DNA of 64,000 nt from the NCBI GenBank assembly GCA_039720395.1, contig CM077823.1:35360371-35424370 (forward strand). Reading direction: 5' to 3'. The translations under genes and the position numbers were made by a program. Positions 1 through 11,802 of this stretch are shown one piece after another; position 1 is the stretch's first letter; the number at the start of each line of letters is the position of its first letter. The notes beneath the pieces were generated by a model, which was given only the letters and a program-made list of their open reading frames with translations, had not been told where the DNA came from and ran no database searches. The stretch is from Liquidambar formosana. Taxonomy: Eukaryota > Streptophyta > Magnoliopsida > Saxifragales > Altingiaceae.

Positions 1-16
1 GAGATAATGAAAGAGA

Positions 17-1489
17 GACAATACTTGACTCCTTACATAGGAAATGCAGGCTGCTCCACACCGGTGTGTCATATTATATGACCATCACATATCCCACAGC
101 CATAAAGAAAACACGTAACCCATGTATTCATTGTAATGCTCTCTCTCCCTTTTTTTTATTGTGACCAAAATACTCCCATATAAATTGAACTCCTTTCCTT
201 CGCCTTCGTAGTGCATACCAGTAGGGTCCCTCTAGGCCTCCATGGCTCCATCTTAGGCATCTCAAGTGGAAAGCTAAATACTCCAAATCATGGCCAACGG
301 CCCAACGCCTATCAATACTAGTAAATCTCCATTTCCATAAACAAAAAAGATGCAAAATAAATCCTATGTTTTAAGTATCGGCAAATTCCTAAAAAATTTG
401 GCAGGAAAATGGAAAATTAAGGGGAAACAAAAATTGGTCAGAAATGGTAGAAAAGGGTATTTTAGTCTAATAAATGCTGCCACGTGCGTTGTTGTTTTTA
501 ATTGCTATAGATAATTCCTATGTATAGCACTGCCCATAAATATATAAACAATACTTGGCTCCTTACAATGGAGGAGGAGCTCCTTCTCTGCATTGATGTA
601 GCATAATATAAAACCACCACATGTCCAAGTTTCAAACAAAAGCCATGCTGCCGGTGACCATTATAATGCAATTCCCTTATTTTTTTTACTCAGACCAAAT
701 TACCCCTCCACTCCCATTTAAATTCTCAATCGAAACGTTTCTCTTTTTTTTTTTTTCTTTTTTTTTTTTTTGTGGTAAACTGAATAGAATAAACTAAGAA
801 ATAATAGAGTTTAATACATCACGGGGGTAACAGATGCCCACGAGTCCTAAGACTTCCATTTCTAGCTAGACTCAACCTCATTCTCTTTCATCATTTTCGA
901 TTTATCTCCGATGATGCCACAAGTTTCCAACATACCTCATTCCTCCCGCGTCTATGTACCTCCATCCGGCAAACCCCCATGCCACCATTGCATCATTATC
1001 ACCGGCTACAGGGCCACTCTCCACCACCATTCTTCACCACAATCCATGCATAACTGAAACTCTACCATTTCTGACCAATTTTTGTTTCCCTTTAATTTTC
1101 TATTTTCATGCCAAATTTTTTAGGAATTTGCCGATACTTTAAAACATAGGATTTATTTTGCATCTTTTTTGTTTATGGAAATGGAGATTTACTAGTATTG
1201 ATGGGCGTTGGGCCATCAGCCATGATTTGGAGTATTTAGCTTTCTGCATGAGATGCCTAAGATGGAGCCATGGAGGCATAGGAGGGACTCTACTGGTATG
1301 CACTACGAAGGCGAAGGAAGGGAGTTCAATTTATATGGGAGTATTTTGGTCATAATGAAAAAAGGGAGAGAGGGCATTACAATGAATACATGGGTTGCGT
1401 GTTTTCTTTATGGTTGTGTGATATGTGGTGGTCATATAATATGACACATCGGTGTAGAAGAGCAATTATGTAAGGAGCTAAGTATTGTC
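17..1489. repeat. Long terminal inverted-repeat (foldback) element
   Basis: The left arm (about 17-449) is matched in reverse complement by the right arm (about 1061-1489), with only scattered mismatches over roughly 430 bp. Both arms start with the motif acaatacttRRctccttaca. A third, more diverged copy of that terminal motif lies in direct orientation near 548, so the element may be compound. The middle contains T-rich tracts (748-771) and no convincing protein. The open frames in the arms (128-355 minus, 1158-1355 plus) encode the same peptide because they are the same repeat, not because they are genes. It looks like a non-autonomous DNA transposon with long inverted repeats. No target duplication could be fixed because the left end is at the window edge. 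The next stretch, 1490-1783, is AT-rich with nothing recognisable. Confidence 0.75.
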
Positions 1490-1783
1490 CTAAATATATA
1501 CACACAGCAAATATTTCACATATTGAATGTTTAATTGATAACAAACTTACCTTGAGCAACTTAAAATTGTGAATTTAAAGGGGAAAAATAAAAGATAATT
1601 AAAATTATTTTCTTTAATAATTAAATTATCAAACAAGTTTAATTAAGAGGAGTTGTCTAAATGGATTTAATTACTCCGTAGTTACGGATTATGAGCTTTA
1701 ATACTGCAATAATTCTTACCCAACAGACACAACCAAAGAATAACAACAATCATCTCAAGTTCTCAAGCATATAGAAGCGTACC

Positions 1784-2922
1784 CTACTCTTGACTCAAGA
1801 AAGAAGCCAACCTCTGCATCAGCGGCACAGCCTTCTCACAACTTGGCTTAAACAGATGAAACGCATGGTCCTCCCCTTCAGTCTCCATGATCTCCACCAC
1901 TCCACCCCACCCACAATTCCCCAACGCCTCGTAGTAACTCAACCCTCTATCTCTCAGCCAATCTTTCTCCGCAACACAAACCAGCACCCTGCTGCACCCC
2001 AAGCTCTTCAGCCTCGGATCGCCCGCCGGGTTCAGCCGCGGATCATCGTCACCACCACTACTGGACGGACACATGTATTGATAGACTCTATCGGGTTTTT
2101 TACCCCCAAAGAAGGGATGAACCAAAGCCATTGCTGTTATCTTCACTCTATCATCCAATTCAGCGACCCCAGCTCTGACTAGCCACGTTATGGGCAATGT
2201 TGGCACCGGCGCTGTCTCCGGCCAAGTGGACTCGTTGAAAATCGGCGTGGTCGTTGAGCCAGGGCTCTTGGCCTTTTCCACCGGAGTGAGATACCACCCA
2301 TTGAAGCGCTGTCCATGCGTCGTCGTAGGCGATTGGAAGAGGGTGTTCGGGTGCTAACCTGCAAAGAACCAAGCCATGAATTTAAGAAGCTTTAGTTCAA
2401 AATTTTTCTCGTTATTTTGAGGGAAAAAAAAAATCCCAAAAATTTCAAGGGAGAAGGAATTAGACATGGGGGAGGATTGGGGGTTTTATGTAGAAGCAAA
2501 AAAAAAAAAAGTGGTGGGTTAAAAAAAAAATTAAGAAGGGGGAAATCTAGAATTTAAAAAAGGGTCATTGCTAACCTGTAGTCAACTGAAATAGCTAAGA
2601 CGTTGGCTTCGGCTACCAGAGAATTGAGGTAGTTATGGTAGGCGGAAGAGAAGGCGGACATGATGCAGAAGCCGCCGCCGTGGATGTAAATGAGGAGAGG
2701 GAGTTTGTGAGTTGGGTTGGTGGTGGTGGTTTTGGGGAGGAAGAGACGGGCAGAGACGCCGGTTTCTGGTGAGATTACGACGTCTTTGGATTGGACACCG
2801 GTTTGGGGATCGGTGGATGGGGGAACAATATTGGGGGGCCTGAATCGCTCTACGCGACCATCTTTGTATACTCGAAAGAAGGGAGGGAATTCGTGGGTTA
2901 TCTCAGAGGTGCTGGAATCCAT
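1784..2922 (-). CDS. Probable carboxylesterase (CXE family), frameshifted
   Basis: This is a plant alpha/beta-hydrolase of the CXE family (GID1-like fold), soluble esterases acting on small acyl esters. Exon 1 runs 2922-2576 and exon 2 runs 2358-1784, with a GT-AG intron. The start chosen is the ATG at 2922 ([16 protein letters not shown]); an upstream in-frame ATG-like codon would add only nine unusual residues. Visible motifs are the oxyanion-hole HGGGF in exon 1, the nucleophile elbow GDSAGAN in exon 2, the acid region VCVAEKD, and the catalytic His in GEDHAFHLF. Exon 2 changes frame near 2177-2184: the upstream frame reads through ANIAHNVA and then meets a stop, while the rest continues as RAGVAELDD one base over. 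Exon lengths total 922, one more than a multiple of three. Without the extra base the product would be about 306 residues, normal for the family. It is either a recent pseudogene or a sequence error. The neighbouring genes are unrelated. Confidence 0.85.
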
Positions 2923-3809
2923 TGCGTGAACTGCTGAAAGAGTGATCAAAATGAGAGTTGCACTTGTAGAGATGCAGTTGTTAATAATGCATAACAGAGG
3001 ACGTGTGGTGTTGAGGATGTCAAGGAGCCAAGCAGTAGGTCATTGGGCTTTAATTGTCCCCACATGGAATTCAATGCAAGCACAAAGCACCAAGGCCTAA
3101 GTCACTCGGTGGCCAAGAGTTCCCTATTGTTAGATGGGGGTGGTTGTGGGGTATGTGGATCTAGTTGAGAGCATTTATAGGGGTCATATTGTGAGTCAGG
3201 ATTTCGGTATTTTGATGCTCAGATTCATGCAACGATTATAAAAAGTTCAATCTTCATTCCATAAATGTGTTTGGTTTTTTTTCCAACCATTAGATTATTC
3301 AAGCACATCCAAACACCCAAGCAGAAGATCTGAGTGTCATATTGTTATGTGAAATTGGAAGGAAAATGATACGGACATTTTATTTTTATTTTTATTTTTA
3401 TTTTTATAATTTAAATATAGTCTGCCATTGCAAGAAATGGACATGCAACACTTGTGCATAAAAAGGCATGGGCCGACATGAGGCTCATATACTAGGACAG
3501 GTGCTGTGTAACCACGTATCAAAAACTATGTATAAATTGCCATATGAGTTGTACTTAAATTGATTATTCTCATTTATTTATTACTACAAGGTGATCCAAA
3601 TTTCAAATAAGATCATCAGGTTGGTACTCTATATCAAGTAGGAGTTCAAGCTATGGTTGTTGTTAGGTTCGTGTTATTCATGTTGTCAGATTTCATGCCA
3701 AAGTATGGTTGAGTCTTAGGTTGATTGAAGATTGGTGAAGTTGCAAAATTGAGACAAAGTATGAAGTTTAAAGTTTCGACTCACAATTGTTCATAGGAAA
3801 GGTAAGTAA

Positions 3810-4790
3810 CTGTAGAAGCCTGAGTTCTAATGTTTAAAAATCATTTTCAATATTTCTTTATTTATAAAAATGGTTTTGAAAAAGAATTTTTAACTTCTGA
3901 GGGTTTTTTTGTTTAGGTGGATCGATCCATGGCTTATGAAGATCGATTCATGGTATTTTAAAAATGATGGTATTTTAAAAATGCAGATTTTGCTACTACC
4001 TAGGTGGATCGATCCATGGTTTTGGTGGATCGATTCATATTGCTCTAGAAATGCAATTTTGGTTCTATCAACCCGGATCGATCCAAGATTGATCTGGCAT
4101 GAACTCGGATCAATCCAAGCTCGTAAAAAACAATTTTTAAAGTTTTAAAATTTGCCTTTTTAATGCCAAAACGTGGTACAACCACTTAAGATTTCTTAGT
4201 CTATATATATAGAGTTTTTTTTATCATTGAGAGTGGGAAACAAGCCTCTCTCTATTAGGGTTTTCATTATTCATCTTCTTAAAACCTCTCTAGAGCACTT
4301 TAACCTAGGTTTTTCACTCATATACTCTAGAAACCTTCAAACCACACCCCATTCACAACCTTGGATGATTGTGAGACCGTTGCGTCGATGATCGAACTTG
4401 GAAGTTTATGATTGAAAGCATCGATGTGAAAGAGGTTGGTTGCTACCAAAGCCGTGACAACGGAGATCGATCATGTGTGATTGTGGGAGTGAAGACAACT
4501 ACATGAGTCCTTATGTGGTTTGTAAGTGTGTTTTGTACTCATTGATTTCATAGTGGATTAGCTTCAACTGGATGAGGTCTCGTGGTTTTTCCCATCTAGG
4601 TTTTTCCACGTAAAAATCTCTTGTGCCATTATTAATAGTTTTTATGCTTGTTGTGAGACTGATTTATTTGTAGTAAAAGAGATTAATTGACTTGAAATCA
4701 AAATTGGGTAAGATTTATATATAATACCTATTCAACCCCCCTTCTAAGTATTGTAAGCTTAGTAAAACCGGAATTTCAGTTGTGACTCTT
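3810..4790 (+). mobile_element. LTR-retrotransposon-like remnant (low confidence)
   Basis: The segment carries several near-copies of the palindrome tggatcgatcca (3909-4115), then a TATA-like tatatata near 4203-4210, then a C-rich stretch ttcaacccccctt near 4731 of the kind often seen toward the end of Copia-type LTRs. No matching second LTR, primer-binding site, coding domain or target duplication was found, so the borders are approximate. It could also be an unrelated dispersed repeat. Confidence 0.3.
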
Positions 4791-4953
4791 CCTTGCGTTA
4801 GCTTAGCAGTTGTAGGGTCGTTTTGGTGTACAAATGACACCCAGGGGGCTCCTCCACCTACCTTGTGCATAGAGCTAAAGAAAAAATCTCTTTATTTGTC
4901 CTAGTGCTTTTTGCCTTTGTTTACTATAGTGGTTGAATGGAGCACTTACTAAG

Positions 4954-5577
4954 GGCTCGTTTGGAAATGCTATGGGTTTTGCAACTTTTGCTGTAGAAGA
5001 AGAGAAGTGAAAGATAATGCTATTAATTGACCACTGTATTGTATTTGAAACTATATTTCAAAAGTGCTGTTAGATGTTAAAAGAACTTTTATACCCATTT
5101 GGCAAGACAAGTCCAGAAGTGGCTTATAATTCTGAAATGACACTATTACCCTTACCTAAAATGGTTTAAGATTGGCCTTTATTTTTTTTATATTTTGGGT
5201 GCTGTTATTGTCACCCCAATATTTTACCCATTTCTCAAAACCTCTCATATAATTATTTGAAGAAAAAAAAATCTCAATTTTTTTTTTTAATTACACCTTA
5301 ATGAGGATCGTCACTATTGTAAATTCAAGGGATATTTCTTTTCTTTTAGGTTGAATTGTAAGGGTATTTCTAGGATTTGGAAAGATTCATTAAACATATT
5401 TCACTTCTCGCATCACGTTCCGTGTCTCATTCCAGAGAAGCAACCCTCTTTCTGCTTTTGGTCCAACGCGCATTTGGGCCTTGAAGCACTTTGCCTTTTT
5501 AAAGCCAAATAGACCCACAACGTGCTTTTAAGTTCGAGGAGCACGATTGGACCCGTCAGAAGTGTTTCCAAACAAGC
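4954..5577. mobile_element. Non-autonomous inverted-repeat element with a 6-bp flanking duplication
   Basis: The left end reads ggctcgtttggaaa and the right end, in reverse complement, reads gcttgtttggaaac, giving imperfect terminal inverted repeats. The direct repeat actaag flanks the element at 4948-4953 and 5578-5583. The interior of about 620 bp is AT-rich with no open frame of note. The tgtttgg-type ends suggest a hAT- or Harbinger-like MITE, but the 6-bp duplication is not diagnostic for either. Confidence 0.6.
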
Positions 5578-5699
5578 ACTAAGTATCCTGATTTTTTTTT
5601 TATTTAATTTTGATTTGGATAAACACTAAGTATCCTGAATTTGAGATGACTGGACAAATATTATAGGGTGGGATCCACTATGAGGCCATCTTGTATATG

Positions 5700-5872
5700 T
5701 TGCGATTATGTTACCATCAGTATAATATAAGTTATATCGGCATCATACATTGAGAGATATATCTCTTGCATTGGTTCAATATACATCATATCCCACTAAT
5801 ACACAATATTACAACTCCCAATACAGATATTGATATAAGTTATATTAACACGTACTTACCTAATGATCATCT
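5700..5872 (-). mobile_element. Palindromic MITE-like element, same family as 59345-59512
   Basis: In reverse complement this reads much like the element at 59345-59512: a gatcattaggtaag border, an acgtgttaatataactt terminal segment, a core attgggagttgta, and a second inward-facing ataacttatat. The copy is older and more diverged than the one near the right end of the window. It has no coding capacity. Confidence 0.55.
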
Positions 5873-6469
5873 GTCTATGTTGGACGTTCAACATTTCTCA
5901 ATTAAATAATTCTTACTTTTGACAAGATACACACGCCATTGGCCTTTGTCCTTGAGCATGCTCTCAAATTTGTAATATCAAATTATAAATAAAAATGTAG
6001 CGTTGTAAAATGTGCCACGTCCTTTTTCTTTTCTTTCTCAGTTTTTCAATTTTTTTGGGTCCAACAAACGTTCCATGTCTCCGTCAAGACGAGGCTCCTC
6101 CTCAATCCTAGCCTCATGGGGATAGTACAAGACAAGTTTTGTTCATTAGCAATTTGTGCAACTCCCGTGTTGGGTTACATTTGGTTTTAGTGAATGAAAT
6201 AGAATAGTGAAAAATGAGGACAGAAACATGGTACCATATAAAACATATGCATATGGCTCATGTTGAATTCAGCAGTCCAAGCCAAACAATCATCAATAAT
6301 TACGGTCCTTAACTTTAATATCTGACCTTTCTTGTTTTGTTGGCCGGGAAGACCTGGTGTCACCTGGTTGTGTGATGCCTGTGAGGATTTCCTACCAATT
6401 GACTTTACCAAAGGGGAGGTGAGGTAATGAGAGAATCCCAGATGACAGAACTGTGTTGTGGATGACTTG

Positions 6470-6672
6470 TCTTCAATTCTACGCGAAGAACTTGAATGAA
6501 ATTGTTGTATCAGGTTAGCCATAAGACCAGCCAATCAAAGACCTTACATGTGGGTTTGTGGGTCAATAAGTACACTCATAAACCCACATACAAGGCCTTT
6601 GATTGGTTGATCTCATAACCAGCCTGGTGCAACGATTTTATCCAAGTTCTTCTCTAATTGTACTCCAAACGC
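6470..6672. repeat. Long imperfect hairpin (foldback element)
   Basis: The left arm (about 6470-6566) and right arm (about 6573-6672) are reverse complements with few mismatches; both contain gaagaactt, ccaatcaaag and tgtgggttt in matching order. The loop is only a few bases. Transcribed, it would form a stem of some 80-95 bp. Most likely it is a small foldback MITE; a small-RNA precursor cannot be excluded from sequence alone. Confidence 0.65.
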
Positions 6673-7622
6673 GAGGTTTGGGTAAATTTGGATTTTACTG
6701 GGTTTTTTTGTTTTCTTTTTTTTTTTTTTCCTCAAATTAAAAATTTTCTCTTTTTAATTTTTCCACCAAGTTAATGGGTCAACAAGTCAATCAGCTGGCC
6801 GATGAAATTTCCTATCTTTGGTGCTTTCAAGGGATCAAGGGTTCGTCTCTCATTTGATAGATGAGTTGAGGGTGTATGCAATTTAGGTAGCAAAAAATAA
6901 AAATAAATTATCAAAATTAACTTCTTAGTTTTATGGATTTTCATTATTATTATTTTTTTTAAATTCAAAAAGAGATATTTTAAGTCATTAAATCCAAACT
7001 AAACCACTCGTGTCTAAGTTAACACAATCTAAACACACACCCAGAATGGCAAGACCAAGGTAGTGGCAAGAAAACTATTAGTGGCCTATCAAACCAAAAT
7101 TTTGATCTTTAATTTTCTTTTCTTAAATGTCAATGGTATGATAGTTTAGTGACATTCTTATTATTTATTAAGTGAATGATGAGTGATCTCAGATTCAACC
7201 TTATAGAAAAAACATTGATACTCAATTATTAATATGGATTAGGGCCACGTAAATTCAATCTATTTTTTGAAAAATAAAAAATCCTACGTCTTTTAAATGA
7301 AAAACTATACCACCTAAACCCAATAAAAGAACAAAATTCCTACGGAGTAATATTATTATTTTTATTATTGTTTTGTCCCGATGCGAAGTGTTGGCAAAAC
7401 GGCACTTTTGAACAAATGATACCACGATTGTCACTTTTAGGCAAAACGACAATTGTTAACGTAAGGCAAATCATAAATGGAATCCATTAAATTTATGTTT
7501 ATTTTTTTAGAAAAATGCTAAGAATTCTTATTAGATTGATCAGTGTATGAATGGTATTGTGCTAATAAATAATAAAATAAGTCTAATGTATTTTGAAAAA
7601 GGCAAAGCTATAGCACTTGGAT

Positions 7623-7895
7623 GGGATAAATCTGTCTAGGATTTTGTGAAGTTTGGGACTTTAACTACACGGTGAAGTTATCGTTGGATTGATGTCACGT
7701 GATAAATGAGAAGAAAAAACGGTTCAGATTCGTTACTAGTAAAGTAATTGAAATTACAAAATCTGAAAACTACTTTATTACCAGTAAATTTTAACTGTTT
7801 TTTTTTTCTTTCTTATCACATTATATCAATCCAATAGTAATTTTATCATACAATTAAAATCTCAAACTTCACCAAATTCGGATCCAGATAAATCC
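7623..7895. mobile_element. MITE-like inverted-repeat element
   Basis: The left end gggataaatc and right end gatttatcc (reverse complement) begin arms that pair over most of the element, including gtgaagtttgRGA, ttggattgat and gtgataa in matching order. It is about 273 bp long with no coding sequence. No clear target duplication was found. Confidence 0.6.
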
Positions 7896-8159
7896 ACAAT
7901 GCCCAATTTTTTAGAGCAAAACCTAAATCATTTGAAGTCAAGTATATCTTACCTATTTTTAGGACAATTGTTATCGTAAATGGGATCGATGGCTTCGCAA
8001 GTCAAATACTCAAATCCTAATCTCCAAATAAAGCATGCCACGTGGCCAACAACCTCATGGTTCATGATCCGATCAAAATTGAACGCGTCAAAAAAGAAAA
8101 AAAAGTACACTATTTTGGCCTTTTTTGTCTAAATTAACGAAACGACGTCGTTCTGATCT

Positions 8160-8229
8160 CCCCCTTCAACCTGCTTTCCTCATCCCGATTTTAGTCGTAC
8201 CTCACTAGATTACGGGCAGACACAGAGAT

Positions 8230-8265
<36 letters not shown>

Positions 8266-8521
8266 CTGTAAAGGAATCTAGAGAAACAGAGGGGCGAGAG
8301 AGAGCGTGCAACGGTCGACGCATCTCATGATATTGTTCTTCACGAGAAAAAACCACACACCCTCGTTCTCTCTCTCTCTCTCTCTCTTCATATATATGTT
8401 GAAATAAGAGACTGAGATATAAAGCTCGCAAAAGAAAAGGGAAAGAAGGGGGAGGAATCTGAGCTGCCCCCGAAGGCCTTTCCATTCTCTTCCTTTTTGA
8501 GATTTTTTTCATTATCATACA
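8160..8521 (+). promoter_or_regulatory. 5' leader of sulfotransferase-like gene with GA and CT tracts
   Basis: Directly before the ATG at 8522 lies a purine tract of GA repeats (8231-8262), followed about 100 bp later by a pyrimidine CT tract (about 8366-8388). Such tracts are common in plant 5' leaders and core promoters. Here the two could pair with each other. I see no convincing TATA box, so the transcription start is not placed. Confidence 0.45.
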
Positions 8522-11500
8522 ATGGCTGACGATCTCTGTTTCTTCAGCAAGGTATTTCTCTTGATTTATTTTTCCTTCTTAAACTCAACATGATCATCAT
8601 TAAAATACTATTATAGAATTTTTTAAAACATTTTTTTATCAATATTTTATTGAAGAACAAGTGGGTATAGTATGTGTGAATTGTTGGGCGCGCATGTAAT
8701 CTATCTATTTTTTTTTTTTTTTGGGTTTACATGTGTTGTGTCTGATCTGGGTGTTTGAATAATAATACGTATTTTTTTCCCTATACTTCCGGCTTTGTTT
8801 TGTCAATACCTTCAAATGGAAGCAAACCCAGATTTAATTTTGGTTGAATCATATCTCTGAACAATTTTTTTTCCTTCCAATTTTTCTAGTCCAAATTCTC
8901 ATTTTTATATGGATTCTATGCTTGTTTCACCGTCAAGATATAGTTTTTCTAGCTCAGTCAGATTGGATTCTCTACCTCAGGCTTTTGTTCGAACAGTTTT
9001 ATAGATACCCACCATTGCTTTTGTATAAACAGTTTCATAGGTACCCATATCATCTTTTCTTGTGATTTACTGATTTACCTTTTTTAACATCTTGGTAACA
9101 CTTAAAAGCTCAAACAGAGTGGATTGTCAATCTCAGGCTTTTATTTACACAATTGATCATTACTCATATTTTTTGTTATGAAGAATTTCGCTTTTTAACA
9201 TCTGGGTAACCCTCTAAGCTCAATCAGATCAATTGTAGGCTTTTGTTTAGACACTTAAGACAGTTTTATCAGTACCCATGTACATTTCTCATGTGATATG
9301 TTATTTTTGACATCTGGGTAACCCTGAATAACAGGATAGCCTGATTTTGAAGGTTCCTAAGAAATCTCCATTGGTCTTGAGGATGATTGTCCTAGTGTTT
9401 GCAATGGTATGTGGCAGTCTATATATGTTCAGTCTGTCTAAAGCAAATTAGTGCCAGCACCAAGACCGGATTTCTAAATGTCCAAATGATCGAAAGGCCG
9501 TGTCCTGCAACTGATGTTGAACCTTGGGAAATTCCTTATGTGCATCACCCCAAACCCAAAACCTATAGCAGGTATGACACTATTCCCTTTTGGCCTTGAT
9601 CTTTTGTATTTTGTTTAAAAAAATTTAAATTTAAATTACTGATTTGTTGTCTGGGTGCATAATTAGGGCTGAGTGCACTTGCAATCCTGTGCGATTTTTT
9701 GCCATCTTGTCGATGCAGAGATCCGGGAGTGGATGGTTTGAGACATTATTGAATAGTCATATTAACATAAGCTCGAATGGAGAGATTTTCTCTGTTAAAG
9801 TTCGGAGGAGTAATATTTCGACAATTGTGGAGACTTTGGATAGAGTTTATAGTCTTGACTGGTTCAATAGTGCATCCAAGAATGAGTGCACGGCTGCAGT
9901 CGGCTTAAAGTGGATGCTTAATCAGGTTAGTGTTGTCTTAAAAATATTCAATTATATTTTTCTTGAATCAGTTATGCACTACTGCTTGATGAGAAACAAT
10001 GCCACACATCCCATTACATTTCTGCCTGTATAAAAAGTGCTTATCTCTAGCTCCCATCTTCTCTCTGTTGTGATATGCAATGCTGGATTTGATTAGCTAC
10101 TCAATTGCATAACCCTAAGAAAATTTATCTTTTTTATTGTTTACATATATTGTAAACATCATGGGGTAAACACATGTTGTGTAATTTCAATAGTCTTCTG
10201 TGAAGTTTTATTTATTTATTTTGATGACTGTAAAAGATAGTTTCTATTGTGTCTGGGCATAATTAGTAACTCATGGACCACAATAATATATCCCATTAGA
10301 ATTAGAGTGGACTGCTGTCTGGCAATTCGATTGTGAACACCTTTAATGACCATAAAAGATAGTTTCTATTGTGTCTGGACATAGTTAGTAACTCATGGAC
10401 CACAATAATATCTCCCATTAGAATTAGAGTGGACTGCTGTCTAGCAATTAGAATGTAAACACCCATGTATGACTTGTCCATGAATTTTCTTAATTCTTGT
10501 GAGTATCTGACTTGTTTAAGTTCATATATGGATTGTGATTTTAACGAGACTAGGTTGCCTTTATGCTGAAGATTGTCAGATTGGTACTTTGTTGCCTAGA
10601 AATTCCATGTTTTCCTAATTCCTAGAGGAACATGTTCGGGATACTGTTGTGCAGGAAGTGGGCTGGAGTTGCACGCCTTGGTCGTCTCATAGGATGCAAA
10701 TGTAAATACTTCATAGCAAAATGTTGTTTCAACAAAGTCAAAAAAGGAAGAAAAAAAATTGCCATTGGCTTGTTGGCCTAGTGGCATTTCTCTCCCCTCC
10801 ATGGGGGGAGGTTATGGGTTTGAGTTATTGACTGATGATAGGTTTAATATGGGGCTTTATTATGAGGTGTTTGCCTTGTATCTCAAAGAAAGGGTCAAAA
10901 TTTTCTTTGATAGGAGATCAAGGTAGATGTCGCTTATCAAATTTTTATTTTTATCTTAAAAAAAAATATTTTTCCAAGCAATGCCATTTTTAAGATTTGC
11001 CACACCTTCTCCTTCCCCATGAACATGAGTTTAGGGTTGTGTTGTATAAGATTTAAGAAGAAAAAATTTGTTAATTTCTTGGAATTTGGAAAAAAGAGAG
11101 CTTCCTTTGATGTTGCTTGCATAAATTTAATTAAGTCATTGCTGAAACATGGGGGTCACTATTTTGTATTTGGAAAGAATGGTCATGTTCAAAGTAGCTT
11201 AGACAACTAACTCCTCTTTTTCACCTAGTCATGCGTTTTCTATTAAGCTACAATCATAAGTTCAGCCCCCTCTTGTGGGTCAGATCACTTCAAGGTGCAC
11301 CCTGTCTTCTGTGAAATGTGATGTCTTATTCTCACATGAATTATACATGAATGAATGTTTTTTTTCCTGAAATTATTATAACAATTTTTTTGGTTAGAAA
11401 AAAGTTACCAAGTAGCTTGCTGTTCTTTTGACATAGGTCTGAAGCAGTCTTATCAAAAATTTAAAATTAATTTTTTTTTTAATAAAGATTAACAAATTAA

Positions 11501-11766
11501 AAGAGGTCAGTCTGAGGCAGTTCCATCTTATTGGACCATTTGATTATAAAGTTAGCTAGACATTTTTAAAAAAAAATTCTTAGTGAACAGTTGGTGTTAT
11601 AAACTCACAGTTCAATATATAATGTTATGAGCTGTTTTTTGTTTTCTTTCTGCATGAAATAGTGCTTGACTTGCCCTATCTTGTAATGGTTGGTGCTGTA
11701 TGTAATGATTATAGTAAAATACATCAGCCCTAGGATTGGTGTTGTGTTGTGGTAGTGACACCAAAG

Positions 11767-11802
<36 letters not shown>

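Larger units (their letters stand above)
2923..8159. other. Intergenic region between carboxylesterase and sulfotransferase-like gene
   Basis: No protein-coding gene is supported in this 5.2 kb. It contains a TATTTT-type simple repeat at 3378-3405, an LTR-like remnant (about 3810-4790), an inverted-repeat element at 4954-5577, a palindromic element at about 5700-5872, and two foldback structures (about 6470-6672 and 7623-7895), each listed separately. The rest is AT-rich with T and A tracts. The short open frames (for example 6187-6534 minus, 8210-8518 minus) have no family resemblance and overlap repeats or the next gene's leader. Confidence 0.6.

Noticed and set aside
128..355. 75-codon minus-strand open frame
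   Set aside because: The same peptide is encoded on the plus strand at 1158-1355 because both are arms of an inverted repeat; no known domain.
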